Positions 14,101 through 27,700 of a stretch of DNA of 64,000 bases are shown here, in pieces. The translations under genes and the position numbers were made by a program. The DNA comes from Pipra filicauda (taxonomy: Eukaryota > Chordata > Aves > Passeriformes > Pipridae). The notes under the pieces are model-generated. The model made no database searches. It saw only the letters and a program-made list of their open reading frames with translations, and was not told the DNA's origin. Positions within the stretch are counted from its first letter, which is position 1. Each line of letters begins with the position of its first letter. Where the stretch lies: contig NW_024104162.1 of assembly GCF_003945595.2 (NCBI RefSeq), forward strand, positions 1,426,001 to 1,490,000, written 5' to 3'.

Positions 14101-17100
14101 ATTGCCTTCATCTCTGTATTATTACTGTATTTAGCATACCATCAGCAGCCAAGCAGAACCAAACAAACTCATGTTCAGACTTCAAAGCAGGAAAAATATT
14201 AATTGTGGCGTCTGCGTGTTTACAGTAGATGATGGAGTGACATCCACCACTTCTCCCAGCAAGAGTCACAGAAGGTTCTGCAGACAGCCCAGGTCATTGC
14301 CTGTGCCTGCAGGCTGCACTCACTCAGATTTCACAGTTTGGCCTTGTTCCTCACTTTGTGCCCGGATCAGTCTGCACACCATGGCAGTCACCCAGAAAGC
14401 ATCTTTACCTGGTTGATGCAGAGTTTTACTTGTTATCCTGCTGGAACTGCACTGTCACTGTAAGGAAACAGCAGATGCAACAGTAGTCCTAGTAAGCTAA
14501 TGAAGCCTTCTTTCTTAGAAATAAGTTAGATGGAAGAATCTAACTATCCCAGCAGGTAATATTTAATTCCTTTTATTCCTAGCAGCACTGCAACCATGTA
14601 ACAGAAAACTCAAGGAACAGTATTTCTGTGGCAAATATTTTAAATACAGTGTATAGGCACAACTCTGTGAAACAAACTCTGGTGTTACTCATATCTGGAA
14701 AGGATTCAGTGAAAAAAGTACCAGTGTTGCTTATAAACAATCCACTACTCGGAATCTTTCCAGACAGGAATACTTTGGCACTTTCATACTAACTTACTGC
14801 CTCCCCAAGCAATGGCAGCTTCCCCAGAAGTCGGGTCCCATTCCTTTATGAACCACATCTTATGTTCCTATTCACTCATATGCAAGTTCATTGTTCCTCC
14901 TTTGTACCCTCCTTCAGCAATCTGGTTAAGTGTGTGGCTGAGCTACTACAAACTTGACATGTGCTCAGTAACTAAATCCTGGTGTTTTCATTCATAAAAA
15001 AACATAAGGAATTAAAATACAAAATATGGCTCATAATTGTTTTTCACAACTGCTGCTTCTGAAAATGTCTAGCTCCCCAAGAGACAGTGTAAGTCATTGC
15101 TGGTCATCAACAACCTTAATAGTATTTTCTCAAACTTCCTGCAGTTGCTTACTAGCACTCCACAATATCTCATCCTTCTTCTGAAAGGCCAGAAAGATCT
15201 GTGAAGGTGACAAAGACCTTTCATTTGACCACTCAGGTAATGCACTTGCTCTAACAAAGCTCTTCCTATCCCACTAAGAAGAGAAAAATCCTAACACTTT
15301 CAAAAGATGCTGAAAGATAAGCTTTCTGTCTTCCATTCAAGCTTCAGAAGAGATGTCCTGATAAAGATCTTGATAACTTACCCTGCTTTCACATCTCGCT
15401 CCTGCAACAATACATTTCTCCTTGGGGACACTTAGATCACACCAATATTCAAACAATTAGTAACATGCTGTTATTAAGCAATAAGTGATTCTTCCATCCC
15501 CCTAGAAACTAAGCCTGCTGGCTACGTGATGGCCTCAAGTCCCCACGAGAATGAGTTCAACAAGAAAACTTACTGCTCAGCAATGCACAAAACCTGAGAA
15601 CAGAATGGCTATGAACAAAACCAGGACGTCCCACAGCTGTGACACATGAAAGGAAACTGCTGAAGAAACAAGTGCAACATCATTACCTTCAAGTAAAGCC
15701 TAAGAGCAGGGCAAATAACGAGAGATACATTGAAAACTTTGAAAGAGAAAATTAATGTCAGAGAAATACAAAGAAAGCATCTTTAGGAAGAACAAGCCCA
15801 TTCTGCTAGGAAAACATTCTGCTATGCTTAAAATGGGAAACCATCACAGGCAACACATGTATATTTTTCACTACGCAAGCTTGAAAATGCAGAAGGTGCA
15901 GCTCACACTATGCAAGCAAGGCAGAGACTTTTCCTTCTCCTTTTGTTTCTGCCAAAGAACTACTGATTTACGATTACCCTTGACAATAGGACCCTGTGGC
16001 AACCATCCTAAGATAAATCCCGCTTGTGCAAACACTTTCAAAACAGTCAGAATATCTGAGTCATGCAGGAAAGTATGATGCACTTCTACAGTTCACCTTT
16101 CAGTTGAAACTCTCTGCACTAAACCTGCATGTCCGTGGAAGCCAAAGAGCAAATAACGTGACAAATATAAAGGATTTATCCCAGGAACTGAGTAACTGCT
16201 TCATGAGTCAAACTGGAATTAGTCTGCAATGCTGCATAGAGGTTAAATTCAGAGAGGCAGGTATTTCAGAGATGGTACTAGGGTTAATGCAAGTCTCTTT
16301 GCCCACAGAATTGTGAAGAGCTGAATGGTGAGCAGGTTGTCTCCAAAAGCACAAGATGAAGGACAACAGTTGCTGTTTATCTTCATAATTCGCTTGTCTC
16401 CAACTTCAGAAGCTGCTGACCTGTCACAATTCAGCAAGCCCACATCCACAGCCAGCTCTGTATGCCAAATCAGAGGGACAAACCTCTTTCACAGCATCTC
16501 ATCTGCCCTTTTTTCACCAAGATTCCCACATCACACTCCTTAAGACCACACTGGTGTTCACAATAGCACTCTCAGCCGCCTTTTACCTTTTTATCAGGAC
16601 AAGCCACTTGTTGTCAGCCTAGCTTTTTCCTATTGAAAGTAAATTTGTCAGGCAGCCAAGGGTTTGCAAAAATAAAGTGTCCAGAGGGCGACAGTCTCTG
16701 CCTCCACATAACCACACCAGAAAGATGCTCTTGACAGAAACTTCCTTCCACTGAACTTCTCCCCTCTCTCAAGTCCTCTCTGCAAGAGCAAACTGGACTA
16801 GTATTTCACACTGCTTTAAAATCATCAAGTTAAGCAAATACAAACCTCTGTCAGTGCCCTCTTAGTTCTGAGGGAACAATGTATTTTGATTTTTCTTAAA
16901 ACTAACCCATGAACTTACTCTAACATAAAAAAAAGTCTAAAGCAAAACAGGAACATTCACACATTTCCACAACAGTTCAAGAATATCAAATAATATAATC
17001 AGATAAAAATCATGACTCCAGTTGAATCATACAACCTTTTTATAACCGAGACCTCAGTTTGATGTATTCTGCAGCACCTCAGAAAACACTAACTTCTAAT

Positions 17101-17132
17101 GTACCACAGTAATACATATTCCTCCTTCCCTC

Positions 17133-17182
17133 TCCCCCCCCAAAAAAAAACCAACCCCAAAAACCCAGAAGGATAAACAAGT

Positions 17183-17217
<35 letters not shown>
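17133..17217. repeat. C-run and A29 homopolymer cluster
   Basis: A run of about eight C is followed by nine A, an A/C-rich spacer, and then 29 consecutive A (17189-17217). It is probably a slippage-prone tract. The flanks show no clear retroposon body or target-site duplication. In the transcript it reads as a long U run inside intron 5. Confidence 0.9.
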
Positions 17218-17220
<3 letters not shown>

Positions 17221-19567
17221 AGACTCAAGGATGTGCTGCAGACAGGTAAGTTCAAAGATTTTAGTGAACAACTCTAGTCAGGTTTGACTCTTTCCCTCCC
17301 AGTCTTCCACTCAATCTTAGCATTAGGGAGGCAAGATACCAAAAGAAAAGAGCGAGAAGTACAAAATGCAGTGCAGGGGTACTTGATTTTTCATATAAAA
17401 TTTACCATCACTTCAGCAGATGAGAAACACCAGGAAGCTTAGGCGTGAAATTTCAGTAAAATATACAATTGAAGACTGTTGGCTAGTTCAAGTATGATTT
17501 TTTACTTTAAGATATAGTGGTAGTGAATACCATATTTTCCATGAATTTTATTTTTATGTGAAACAGGAAGAACGTCACATTTGCTCATAGAAAGCCAAAA
17601 ACTCTGAGAATAAGTGTTCTTCTTTTATTAAAAAAAATTAACCTTAAAATCCAGGAGGGTGCTGTGCACCAGGGGCACATGAGAAAAATATTGTGATGCG
17701 GAAACTTAATGAATTTATAGTTCTTACCATTCCATCAGTGCTCTGAAAGTAATCAGAATAGGAACAAAAAGCCAAATCATAAATGCCTGATTTCTCCTGG
17801 GTAAACTGGTAGTTAAACTGCAGGGAATTAATTTTAATTCTAGCAACAAGCAGGGGGGCTTGGGAGAGCCCACATCAGATTAGCAGCAACATTTTACAAA
17901 CAGGCACTATTGAATTCCACTACAATCCCATCATGGGAGTATGTTTCTACCCTGTCCCAAACCTGGGAAGGCGAATGTTATGTGCCCCTGCCTCCCTCTC
18001 TCCCAGCCAGCCTTTCAGGAAGCTATGAAGCTAATTTTCCCCAGCAGTATTCTCTGAAGGAAAAGTTCACTTCTTGTGAAGGTAACATGTATTTTTTAAT
18101 TATTATTATTTTATGTGTCCCCAGGGAAGGTGAGGAGGGGGGAGCTTCCTTGCTCAACAGAGAAAGAAATTTTCCTGTATCAGTGCCAAGAATAGACACC
18201 CTAAATTCAGCGATCCTAATCTCCAGCCATCCATCAGCAGCAGGGTGGGACCAGCTGATTCAGATTTTCTATTAGCTAGTGACTTTGTGTGCTAAAATAA
18301 GTCCCTGTACCACCCAATTGTTCCTGCTGCTCTCTGTTCTGCAAAAGCACAGATTTAACCGTAGCTACCTCGACTGTAAGTACTTCCCCTCCAGCAGGCC
18401 CTTTATACCTGGCACGATCCTCTTCCCACCAACTCTTCCAAGTCCCTGCATGCCCCTTTGACTCTACATCCTGAGCATTTCTTAAATTTCCTCCACCATC
18501 CTTCCAGCACGCACCAGGGAAAATGCCAGCTCCAAGTATCCACACTACCCTGGGAGGCAGAGTCCGGGTACAAACCGAACCTGCAAACAGATGATGGAAA
18601 CTGTTCCTCTACAGGGCCAGTTATTTTCCATACACACAGTGACCAAGGCCCATATTTAGGGCACACTGTGTGACAGATGAAGACAGAATAAAATAATAAA
18701 CCTCCCAGCTCTACATTTTTAAAGAGTATGGGAAGATATCAAAAAAGTTCCCTGATGTATCAGCCTAATAAATTACTCTGCTGGTCAAATATTCAATAAC
18801 CCACGTTAACTGGTTATTTTCTGGACCAGAAAAAAACCCCAATGTGTAATTGATTAACATTATTCCATTATTTACACAGTAAAATCAATAGCAGAATACA
18901 TAAACTGGCAGTTTGAAAATAACACTAAATAAAAACAATTAAAAATGCACAACCAAGGCTAACAGCAAACTCTGAAACTCTTGTTAACCCCATCAGACAA
19001 CTCACACAGTTGGTACTCTGCAAGTTTTCAAGTCCCATAGACCAGTGCCATTTATTGGAAGCAAAAATATAGAAATAACCTGAGACCAGTTAATCTCTAA
19101 TTAAAGAAAAGCACCTGTCTCCATGGGTCACACAAACTCAAATTCATATTCCTGCAGCCACAGAGAAACAAAAGGAGTTGATAAGCCAGGTCTTACCAGA
19201 TCCTGGCAGAATAGGCCATGTACAAGGGAGTGAAGTTTTAGCCAAGATAAAGGCAAATGTTTCACGAGTTCAGAAAGCTCTGGAGTGCCAGAAGAACAAG
19301 CATCCAGACACACACATTTGGTCTAGAGCTTCTCTGCAACTTAGAGGACAGAATACTTTCAACTCCTACTTTTAGTTCAGCATCAGACAAAGAGAAGAGT
19401 AGCCAGCCATGTCAAACAAAGGAGACAATTCACCTGCTACCAAAATTGTGAAGAGTGACTGCTGATTTTGGTGTCCCATATAACCCATAATAATGGAGAT
19501 AAAATTTTCAGAAAGCTACAGATATCCTCCTAACTACCTTCCCTCTTAGTGTCAAAACTGGCATCCG

Positions 19568-19641
19568 AAAAAAAAAAAAAAAAAAAATCAACACAATACC
19601 ACAGGTCTGCAGTTCCTTTGGAAAAAAAAAAAAAAAAAAAA
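19568..19641. repeat. Paired A20 tracts
   Basis: Two runs of 20 A (19568-19587 and 19622-19641) are separated by 34 bases of mixed sequence. The pairing may reflect two retroposon tails or local slippage, and no body is recognisable on either side. Confidence 0.9.
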
Positions 19642-21008
19642 GGCCTTCAAAGTCAGTGGAAATTCAAAGGAGAAACTTGTATTTTCTTTTCCTTTTTTTT
19701 TAAGCCAAAAATGCCACAGAAACCTCAGAAAAAAAAGGGAGAAACATGAATTGCCCATTTGATCAATTAATGTACATGAGGCATTTTGAAGAACCTCACT
19801 AACTCAAAATCATGCCCCAGCAGGGATCTTCATAGTATTAAATCAGTAAAGCAAATAAACAATAGTCAAGAAGTCTGCATTGTACATTGCAAACATGGCA
19901 TGGTATGCCAAGTGTTTAGTCTCCTATACCAAAGGAAGGAGAGATTACACAGTCCTCAACTCAGCTTTACAGATTTTTGAGAAGAAGGAAACTAAATGGT
20001 TTTTACAAACAATCAAGTTTTGAATTAGGCAAATAAAAATTAATAGTTCTTTACATGAAAGTTAATAGAACACCCATCACACTAATACATCAAGTAAATA
20101 TTTGCTAAAGTTTGCATCAACTCTGTTCATCAAGGGGTAAGCAATTAAGTTATTTATATATTGTACCTCTCCACCTAAATCATTCATTGTGAAAAATTCC
20201 ATGATGTGATGTATAAACAAATGATTCCCCACTGTTGACTGGAAGGTAACCACCACTGAGACTGAACTTATGCCAGCAATGCAGTACCAACCACCACAGA
20301 CAGTGGCTGTCAGACAGTGTTTCCATACTGATGGGACGGTAAAAGCAAATCCCAATTAATTTTTACTGTAGGTGCTAACTCCTCCAAAAAACACCTATCT
20401 TCTGCCACACTGAGGTGGATCAAGTACATACACTACAGCAGATTAACACATGTGTGACACAGAAACAACGTGCTAAGCATGGCTCAAGTTCTTCATGCTA
20501 CAAACTTGATTCCAACTTCAGCATGCCATAGCTAGGGCATCCTGTAGGAGATTTCTTTCTGCCTACTAAAATAAGTGTTCTTATTTATTACAATGTGAAA
20601 ATGCAAAAAAGAATTAGTGTCCTTTGTGTTATTTAATCTAACTCATAATTTAATCCTTCTCGTTTACACTGTCTTTATATTTCCAGTGTACTGTAGACTG
20701 TGTAAAATATGTCAATGGCAAGCTGGAAGTTTTGTCACTTAGGGAGGTACACAAAGCAAATCTCTGGGAAAAACATACTGATTAGACATCAAGTTACTCA
20801 ACACTGCATGGCACTGAATAAACAAGTCACTTTAAACAAGGATTTCTGACTGTTTGCAAGTAGACCACACGTAATACACTAGGTATATAAACATTAGAAA
20901 ATGTTAGACTCTGGAACATAGCAGTGAAAATTCTGCAGCCCACCAATATATGTACTTACACGAAACAAATATTTCCAGTTCCCAAATATAGCGTTAGAGA
21001 CAGCTTAC

Positions 21009-21650
21009 CCTTTCTACTTGTCCTTCTTTGTGCTTCAGTTTGTACACTTTCAGCTTTGGAAGGAAAGTCTCTGTGTAATTCTTGTCTTCCATGCCTTGGA
21101 GCAGCACCCCATGGAATGCCAGCCTGCAGGTATTTGCGTGAATATCTGTATCCAGCTTGGAGCCGATCACAAGGCACAGTTTAGGACAAGTGACTGGTTT
21201 TTCAAACTCTAGCAAAGCCCACTGTTGTTTTGGGAGCTGGACTTCTCCTGCCTGGTCGTTTTCTTTGTTCTCCTCTGAAGAAACTGAGTCCTTGGACAAA
21301 TATTGCTCTTGATAAAGATAATCTTTTTCAAAATCAAAAACATTTTCTTGAATTTCTTCATTGAAGTCAGCAGGGGCTGGACTGAAAAACATCACTCTTC
21401 CCATAACTGTTTCATGACCAACTGTGATGTGGAACTTGGCCTTAGTCTGAAGAGTTCCTCGAAAATATTGGATTTTCTTCAAGGAAATTATTGCAGCATG
21501 GATGGTGTGAAGTGAATCTGGGGTGCAAATCAGGCCTCTTTCCAGCAGTTTGGGATCAAACTGGGTTACACAGATACCTACTCTGTCACCCTGCATAGCA
21601 TAAGTCACAGGAGTATGGAACATCTGCATGGATTTGACTTTCTTTGTCAC
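21009..21650 (-). CDS. EEFSEC: EEFSEC exon 5: rest of domain II and domain III
   Basis: The largest exon here, 214 codons (about residues 263-476 in human numbering). It begins VTKKVKSMQMFHTPVTYAMQ and continues with GDRVGICV, whose Arg falls at residue 285, the third residue I recall for the selenocysteine pocket. Domain III follows: FDPKLLERG, then KAKFHITVGHETVMGRVMFF, then a variable acidic linker (about DSVSSEENKENDQAGEV), then QQWALLEFEKPVTCPKLCLV, CRLAFHGVLL and LPKLKVYKLKHKEGQVER. The linker is the only part clearly unlike human, and its length may differ by a few residues. The acceptor follows a long pyrimidine run (TTTTTTCTCCCC) and ends CAACAG. The donor is AGG|GTAAGC. A small tandem repeat sits 72-110 bases upstream of the acceptor in the transcript. 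Confidence 0.98.
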
Positions 21651-21721
21651 CTGTTGATGAAAGGGGAGAAAAAAGAATGAAGTAATTAATTGCACATGAG
21701 TGCATCATGAACACTCATATC

Positions 21722-21760
21722 ATGATATGCTTATATCACATGATATATGCTTATATTGTC
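21722..21760. repeat. AT-rich tandem duplication next to exon 5
   Basis: Two imperfect copies of an 18-21 bp unit, ATGATATGCTTATATCAC and ATGATATATGCTTATATTG, lie head to tail and are followed by a partial third start. The repeat sits 72-110 bases upstream of the exon 5 acceptor in transcript direction, a little beyond the usual branch-point window. Confidence 0.75.
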
Positions 21761-24700
21761 ATGTATCAACCACCCAGAAGGGAACAAATTGCAGAAACTT
21801 AGATCAAAATAGAGGACCAGATGAAAAGTCTAAGGCTGAACTAAAACCTTCAGTAAGTGGAATATAAAAAGAGTTCTCAAAATAAGTCAGCAAAAAGTGG
21901 TCATAGCTAAAACAGAAAGCTGATTTAAAAAAAAAAAAGTAAAAAAATCTAGCAGCTACACATCTTCTGGAAAACAACAAAAAAAACCTGTATTGCTTTT
22001 GGAAAAGCATATTTATACAAATAACAATGCCAATGAGCTTCACAACTATGAATATTGTTTGGGTTCCCTGAATCTCTGGCTGCTAACCAAAACCAAAGAA
22101 ACGCCCTTTTACAGATTATAATGTTATTATTACAACATTTTGCAAAATAAATGCCACATCAGCGCCTGCGAATTCTTGAAGAATCCACAAAATACTATGA
22201 GAAAGGAGATCAAGAAGTGTGATCATGTAAGAGAAAAACCCCTCACTAAAAAGCCTGGACCAAAAGAGTTTGTCAAGATCTTAACTAATGTCAAAACAGA
22301 CTTAAAAGGCCATTGTAAATACTCAGCAGAGTTTCAGTTTCAAGCATTTTTGTACTCAAATATACATTCATTATCCCTTTAGCTAAGACTCCTAGACAGT
22401 GCTACCTATCCAGATAAGTTGAAGAGAAACAATTTAGTGTTTACCTCCAGCTCTCTATTCACTTCCAAGATTGTACTTTTGGAGGCTGGAAGCAAACTCT
22501 TCCCAAACCCTCCCTTCTTTCATTCACTACCCGTCCCTCTTCAGTTTCAATCCATGTTATAGTTGCAACACTGGTGATACATACAATGTTTAAGGACTTA
22601 AAAAATAAAAAATAAGGTTGTTTTAAATGTGTTTCAAGGATATAAACAAGCACTGCAAGAATGAAACTGCCATATGAGAAGTACCAGCCCAAACCATTTT
22701 GAAAGACTTTTGTGACTTCACATATGATAATACTGGCAGTAAATCTTTCCTCTTCTACAACCATGGACAGGGTCAATAAACTGACAAGAACCAAGGAATC
22801 TTCCAGCATTGTCACTCCTCAAACCAAAACCGGAACTGGAAGATGCACAAGAGATCCGTCCAGTTGTCTATTTTAAATAGCAGATTACCTGTGCTACCCC
22901 CAACTCTCTCACAGGAGGCAAGTCCTGCACATCCTGAGCTTTAAGAATTGAGATCCTCTCAATCTTGAATCCAAAACCACCCACAAACTGTATGTAAACA
23001 TTTAAAAAATTCCAGAAGGAACAAACTACTGGGCAGAACCAGAGCAGAGGGGAAGGAGTGCCCAGGGCTTTCAGAATCACCTGATTTATTTGGAGCTGGG
23101 TATGGCTTTCAGACAGGTTTGCTTGTCCTCAGACACAAGGAGGAAAACACACTGCATTACACAACCTACTGAAAATCATCACTTCATGCTGATCTATCCA
23201 GTACCTTGTAGACAATTTAATCAGTCCATCTATATTTGTTTTAAGTAGCATCTATTACTGTATGTAAAGTTCCCATAGACGTATCAGAGGATGGAAGTAA
23301 ATAGGAAGGACACATTTGAGCCCATTCCTTTTTTCCCCTCATGCTCTCAGCACCAGAACTGTAAAAGGAGCAATATAGCAGTATCTTAACTGACCATAAC
23401 CTCTGTTCCAAGAGCATAACATTTGTAGGAATTAGAATCTGACCAGAACAATGCCAGAGTGTGCATAAGTGATTAGGGGGTGGATTAGATCACCCAAACT
23501 GAGTTGGAATTGCATCTCCTTCAAAAGGTCAGACATGGAACCAGTAGAGAAGTGAATCAGGGAGTTGGTCTGCACCCACTGGATCAAATAACAAGAGCCA
23601 GAGTAGCTTTAAATCACTGATTTCCTGTTTGCTGAGCAGACCATGAACATCAGTACAGTATTTCATTCCATTTCACTCTGACCCCAACTGACAGAGATAT
23701 TTGCCCATGGTTTAAAATACTCCAAATGTAGGAGGTTTCTTCAAGAGACTCAAGTACATAACTAAAATTCATCTTTGTTTTGTCTGGCCTTAAAATACAA
23801 ACCCAGAAGCATGGAAAAGGATGCAACTGACCCTCAGTATTAAATTCGTTTCTCTTTTGCATACCTCGTTTCTCTACATAAGGGATCCCTACAAATTATA
23901 ACACAGTTCTAAGGTTTCACACACTTTCTTTAGCTTTACAGCAAAGGATTTTTCAAGTAGAGAGTTGGAGTTGGACCACTCAGTCCACCCATCTACCAAC
24001 AGAATGATGGAAAATACTTCGGAGCACTCTGTCCTGATCAACAGGAATTTGTGACCAAGACCAGCTATGACAAATAGCTTTGGCATTTCTTTGCATTTAT
24101 TTTAAGCCCCCATTTTAGTCCTCAAACCGCTGTCTGTAAAACGAGTTCTATCTTACATTGTCCATGAAAATAGTGCAAGGCCCATTTTAGCAGTCTATTC
24201 AACAGAGCAGGGAAATCAGGCCTTTAGACACAGAAGGGGAACAATATTCAGTGAAATTCGAAAGTCGTGGACTTCACTGCATGTGAACCATGTAAATAAA
24301 CATGGAGAACTTGGATACCATTATAAAACTTTGCTAAGAAATTCACTCACATTTTGCTTTCTAGTTGTGGTACAGGGGAATTGATTATATCTCATCATAT
24401 AAATCCAGAGCCACGTTCTGAAATCTTACATCACTTGCAAAGATATTTGCTTCTCTTAAAATTTTATTCGTATAATCACATTAATGTTCCTAAAGCATTA
24501 TGTAAAAGTCCATAAAGAGAGTGAGAAAGAAGTTTGTGTTCAAATGCAGATTAAAAAATGCAAAACAGAAATAAAAAGCACCCAAACAGTTCAGCCCTTG
24601 AGATAAACAAATGTATTTAATATAAAAGAACACATTATTTGAAGACCAAAGGAAAAGCCCAGTAAGATTTTCAAAGCAGTTTACTGCAGATTAATAGAAA

Positions 24701-27700
24701 ACAGGATACAGAAGAAGTCCACTAATGACTTTTGGCCCTGATATGTCAGAGCTTCTTTTCCTTTATTTATCCAACTTCCATTAAGTTATCAGCCACATGC
24801 CATTGCTCAGAGCTTCTTTAGATAAAAACCTAGCCATCACATTGCCTCCCAATGCTGTGAGTGCATCTTTCTGATATCAAAGATACAGCAACCAGATTTG
24901 CCTATAATAGTGATGAGAAACTGCAAAGTTAAAGTAATTAGTCTCAATGATATTTTAGAGAAAATATTGATTAAAAATGCAGTATTTATAAAAGGACTAT
25001 TATATATGTATTATAAAAACAGACCCCACTTCAAATGCAGAGGACTCCAACCAGATTAAAAATAAAGATCACACCTCAGAGCCCAGATGAGCCGCATCTT
25101 TAAACTTACATCCAAGAAGGAAGAGGAGCTGGTAAGTGAAGAAAGTACCATTTCAGCTCAGAGGTTTAAAAATACATCAAGTGCAAGCCTGTCTGAATCA
25201 GCACCCAAACAAGAAAAAAAACCAAACAACACTCTTGAGAAGTATAAACTGGCCATACTTTGCAGCAAAGTGCCAAATACAAGAAATATCACCTTAATAT
25301 CATCTAGAAGAAGTGGAGCAGCAAACTAAGGCCCAACTGCATGACTAAAATGCTTTTGAAAGCAAGGACTGCCTTCCTCCCTTTTGCTCTGCTACAAATC
25401 CAAATAAAGAATAAGGTATCTCATCTTCCTGTTTCCAGTATCTTTTGGTGGTCAGAAGATATCAAGCTACATTGGCAAAAAGGCTACCACAATTTTTAGC
25501 TTTCAGCCAGCCCATGTCTAAGCACATACACTGAAACTAAGCAAAACTCTAATTCTGATATAAGACTGTTCCCTACGCATAAGCAGATCTTTTCATAAAT
25601 TCCCTTCTAAACATGAAGAATGCTGAATTCTTTGCCTTATGAGGGATGACAAAGCTGAACCCTGTAGATGAGCAAGCAGCCATGTGTTCAGTGAAGCCGG
25701 CAAACCACTCCTGCTCGAAAGCAGTGAAAGGACATGTAGGCTGTGAAGGTACAAGACAGCAACAACGAGCAATCAGAAATCAAAAGTAAAGGCCTCTCCT
25801 CCATGCAAGTAACAAAAATTATTTTATTTTAAGAAATAAGGTATGAAATAATTTCTAAATTCTCTTAGATGCCTTTGTGGATCATGTCATAACTCATTAG
25901 TTCCAAAACTTTAGCCAGAATCTTGAAAGAGTATAAAATGGCAATAAACCAGGAGCTGTCAATAACACATCATTGAACAGCAAATCACACAATGCAAAAC
26001 TTTGCCCACTGCTCAGGCTATGGAGAGCTTTCTCTTCTGAGTCAACATCACAACAGCAGCTAGGATCAACTACAAAGAACAGAAACCTCCAAGAGTCAGA
26101 AATAATTCAAGGTTTGCAGTTTCCAGCAGATCATGTGGCTTAGTAACAATTTTCTGAAAGATCTTGAATATTTCTAGAATCTATTATTTATCCATGGCCT
26201 CACCTCCATGTGGCAAAGGAACATAGCATCTGGAGGAAAAACTATTTCACATAGAACAATTCTTTTAACCTAATTTTTTTTAAGTGAGGTTTATAAGGGC
26301 ATTCACCATATGACCACTTATGCAACACCACACACATGCTATCAGATTTATTTAATATACTCCTCCTACTGATAAAATAACACCATAGCCTGCACTGCAA
26401 CACTGGAATACAAAGCAATATAAAAGGGGATAATAAAATCCATTTAGTTTATTTCCTTTCTCAGCATCTGAAATATGCACTCCATAAATAAAAGAAGCAG
26501 GTCGATGATCTTCCTCTGCTTTAATACCATAATTTTAATTTAAATTACATGTATACTATATTCATGCACACAATCACAAACCAAAAATTAGCAAGTGTTA
26601 AGATTAAGATTTTGCAGGTAAAGTTAAGTGACCTTCTGTGCCTATGCAGTCTCCTGTAGCCTTTAAGTATATCATCCCAAATTTTTTCAACAGAACCTAA
26701 TCCATCCCATGTACTGGCTGGACAAATCTCACTGAATAAGAAAACTATCCTCTATTTATTTTCTTCTCATGATTGAACCTCCCCGAATTCATTATTTGCT
26801 GTAACTCATCAAATTCACACTGTATTACATATATGCTATCTTACTGGAGTAGTTATTTGGTAAACTCCAGTAATCTTGTCACCCCTGTGATATAACATTG
26901 GCATTACACCTCACTGCAGATAAACTCAACTGCAGCATTTGTCACTAACCAAATTCTCAAGAAAAGCCCAGTGTCTAGTTGTTGAGACCAAAAAGCTGAG
27001 TTTGCAGAATTATTATCATTTCATAGCAATTTTCTTCATTCACAGCAAAGCTTCCAATAGCCTCGACTACTTCAGGCAATTTTTAACTTGCACCAAACCC
27101 CCTAAATCCACCCCACACCTCTCCAGCTGCCACAGAAGAATGCTGTGAGGAGAGATGCTACCGAAGCCTCACTAAAATCATGACTCTTCTGTCTCTACAT
27201 TCTGCCCCAGAAGCCAAATCAGGCTGCCCAAGTATAATTTGCCCTTGTAGCATCTCCCAGTAGCACATGTTCTTAATATGCTCCTTGGCTCCCACCCTTT
27301 ACCTCTACCTGGGATTCACCAAGAGCACCAAGTCCCACTGCACTTCTATTTTCTCTCTGCCTTGTCTCTTCTAGATTGGGTGAATCTATTCACACAGGGG
27401 AGAACCACACTCTGTTTTAGTCCTCTGGCCAAAAGTGCCTGGCAGCCATACACATCAAATATCTGGGGAATATGTAGGGATAAGATGCCCACTCCAGGAT
27501 GTGTGGAAGGATGCAGAAGGCAGACAACCACCATTTTCATCTCAAAATGACTAAAGTATGTCAAATTTTTTTTTAACCAAAAAAAGGAATAAGATGTCAA
27601 GTATCCCAAATAAAGTGGTACCGCTTATCACTACAGATGACAAAGTATGCATTTTAAAAGCACAGTATAATGCCAATGAGTTTAGGTAGCAAGTACCTAG

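Larger units (their letters stand above)
6900..21008 (-). other. EEFSEC: EEFSEC intron 5
   Basis: A 14.1-kb intron between exons 5 and 6. Visible contents are a local repeat/hairpin near 8922-8952, a purine-rich A/G segment at 10865-11180, a C-then-A homopolymer cluster at 17133-17217, and a pair of 20-base A tracts at 19568-19641. No coding exon, recognisable retrocopy or structured RNA was found. Open frames of 60-120 codons occur on both strands but none resembles a known family. Confidence 0.85.

Noticed and set aside
22459..22815. 118-codon minus-strand frame with hydrophobic segments
   Set aside because: No known family, no splice or promoter context, intronic, and no sign of conservation that can be judged here.
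24095..24180. CTGTCTGTAAAACGAG resembling the MIR core
   Set aside because: A single short similarity without neighbouring blocks, so chance is likely.
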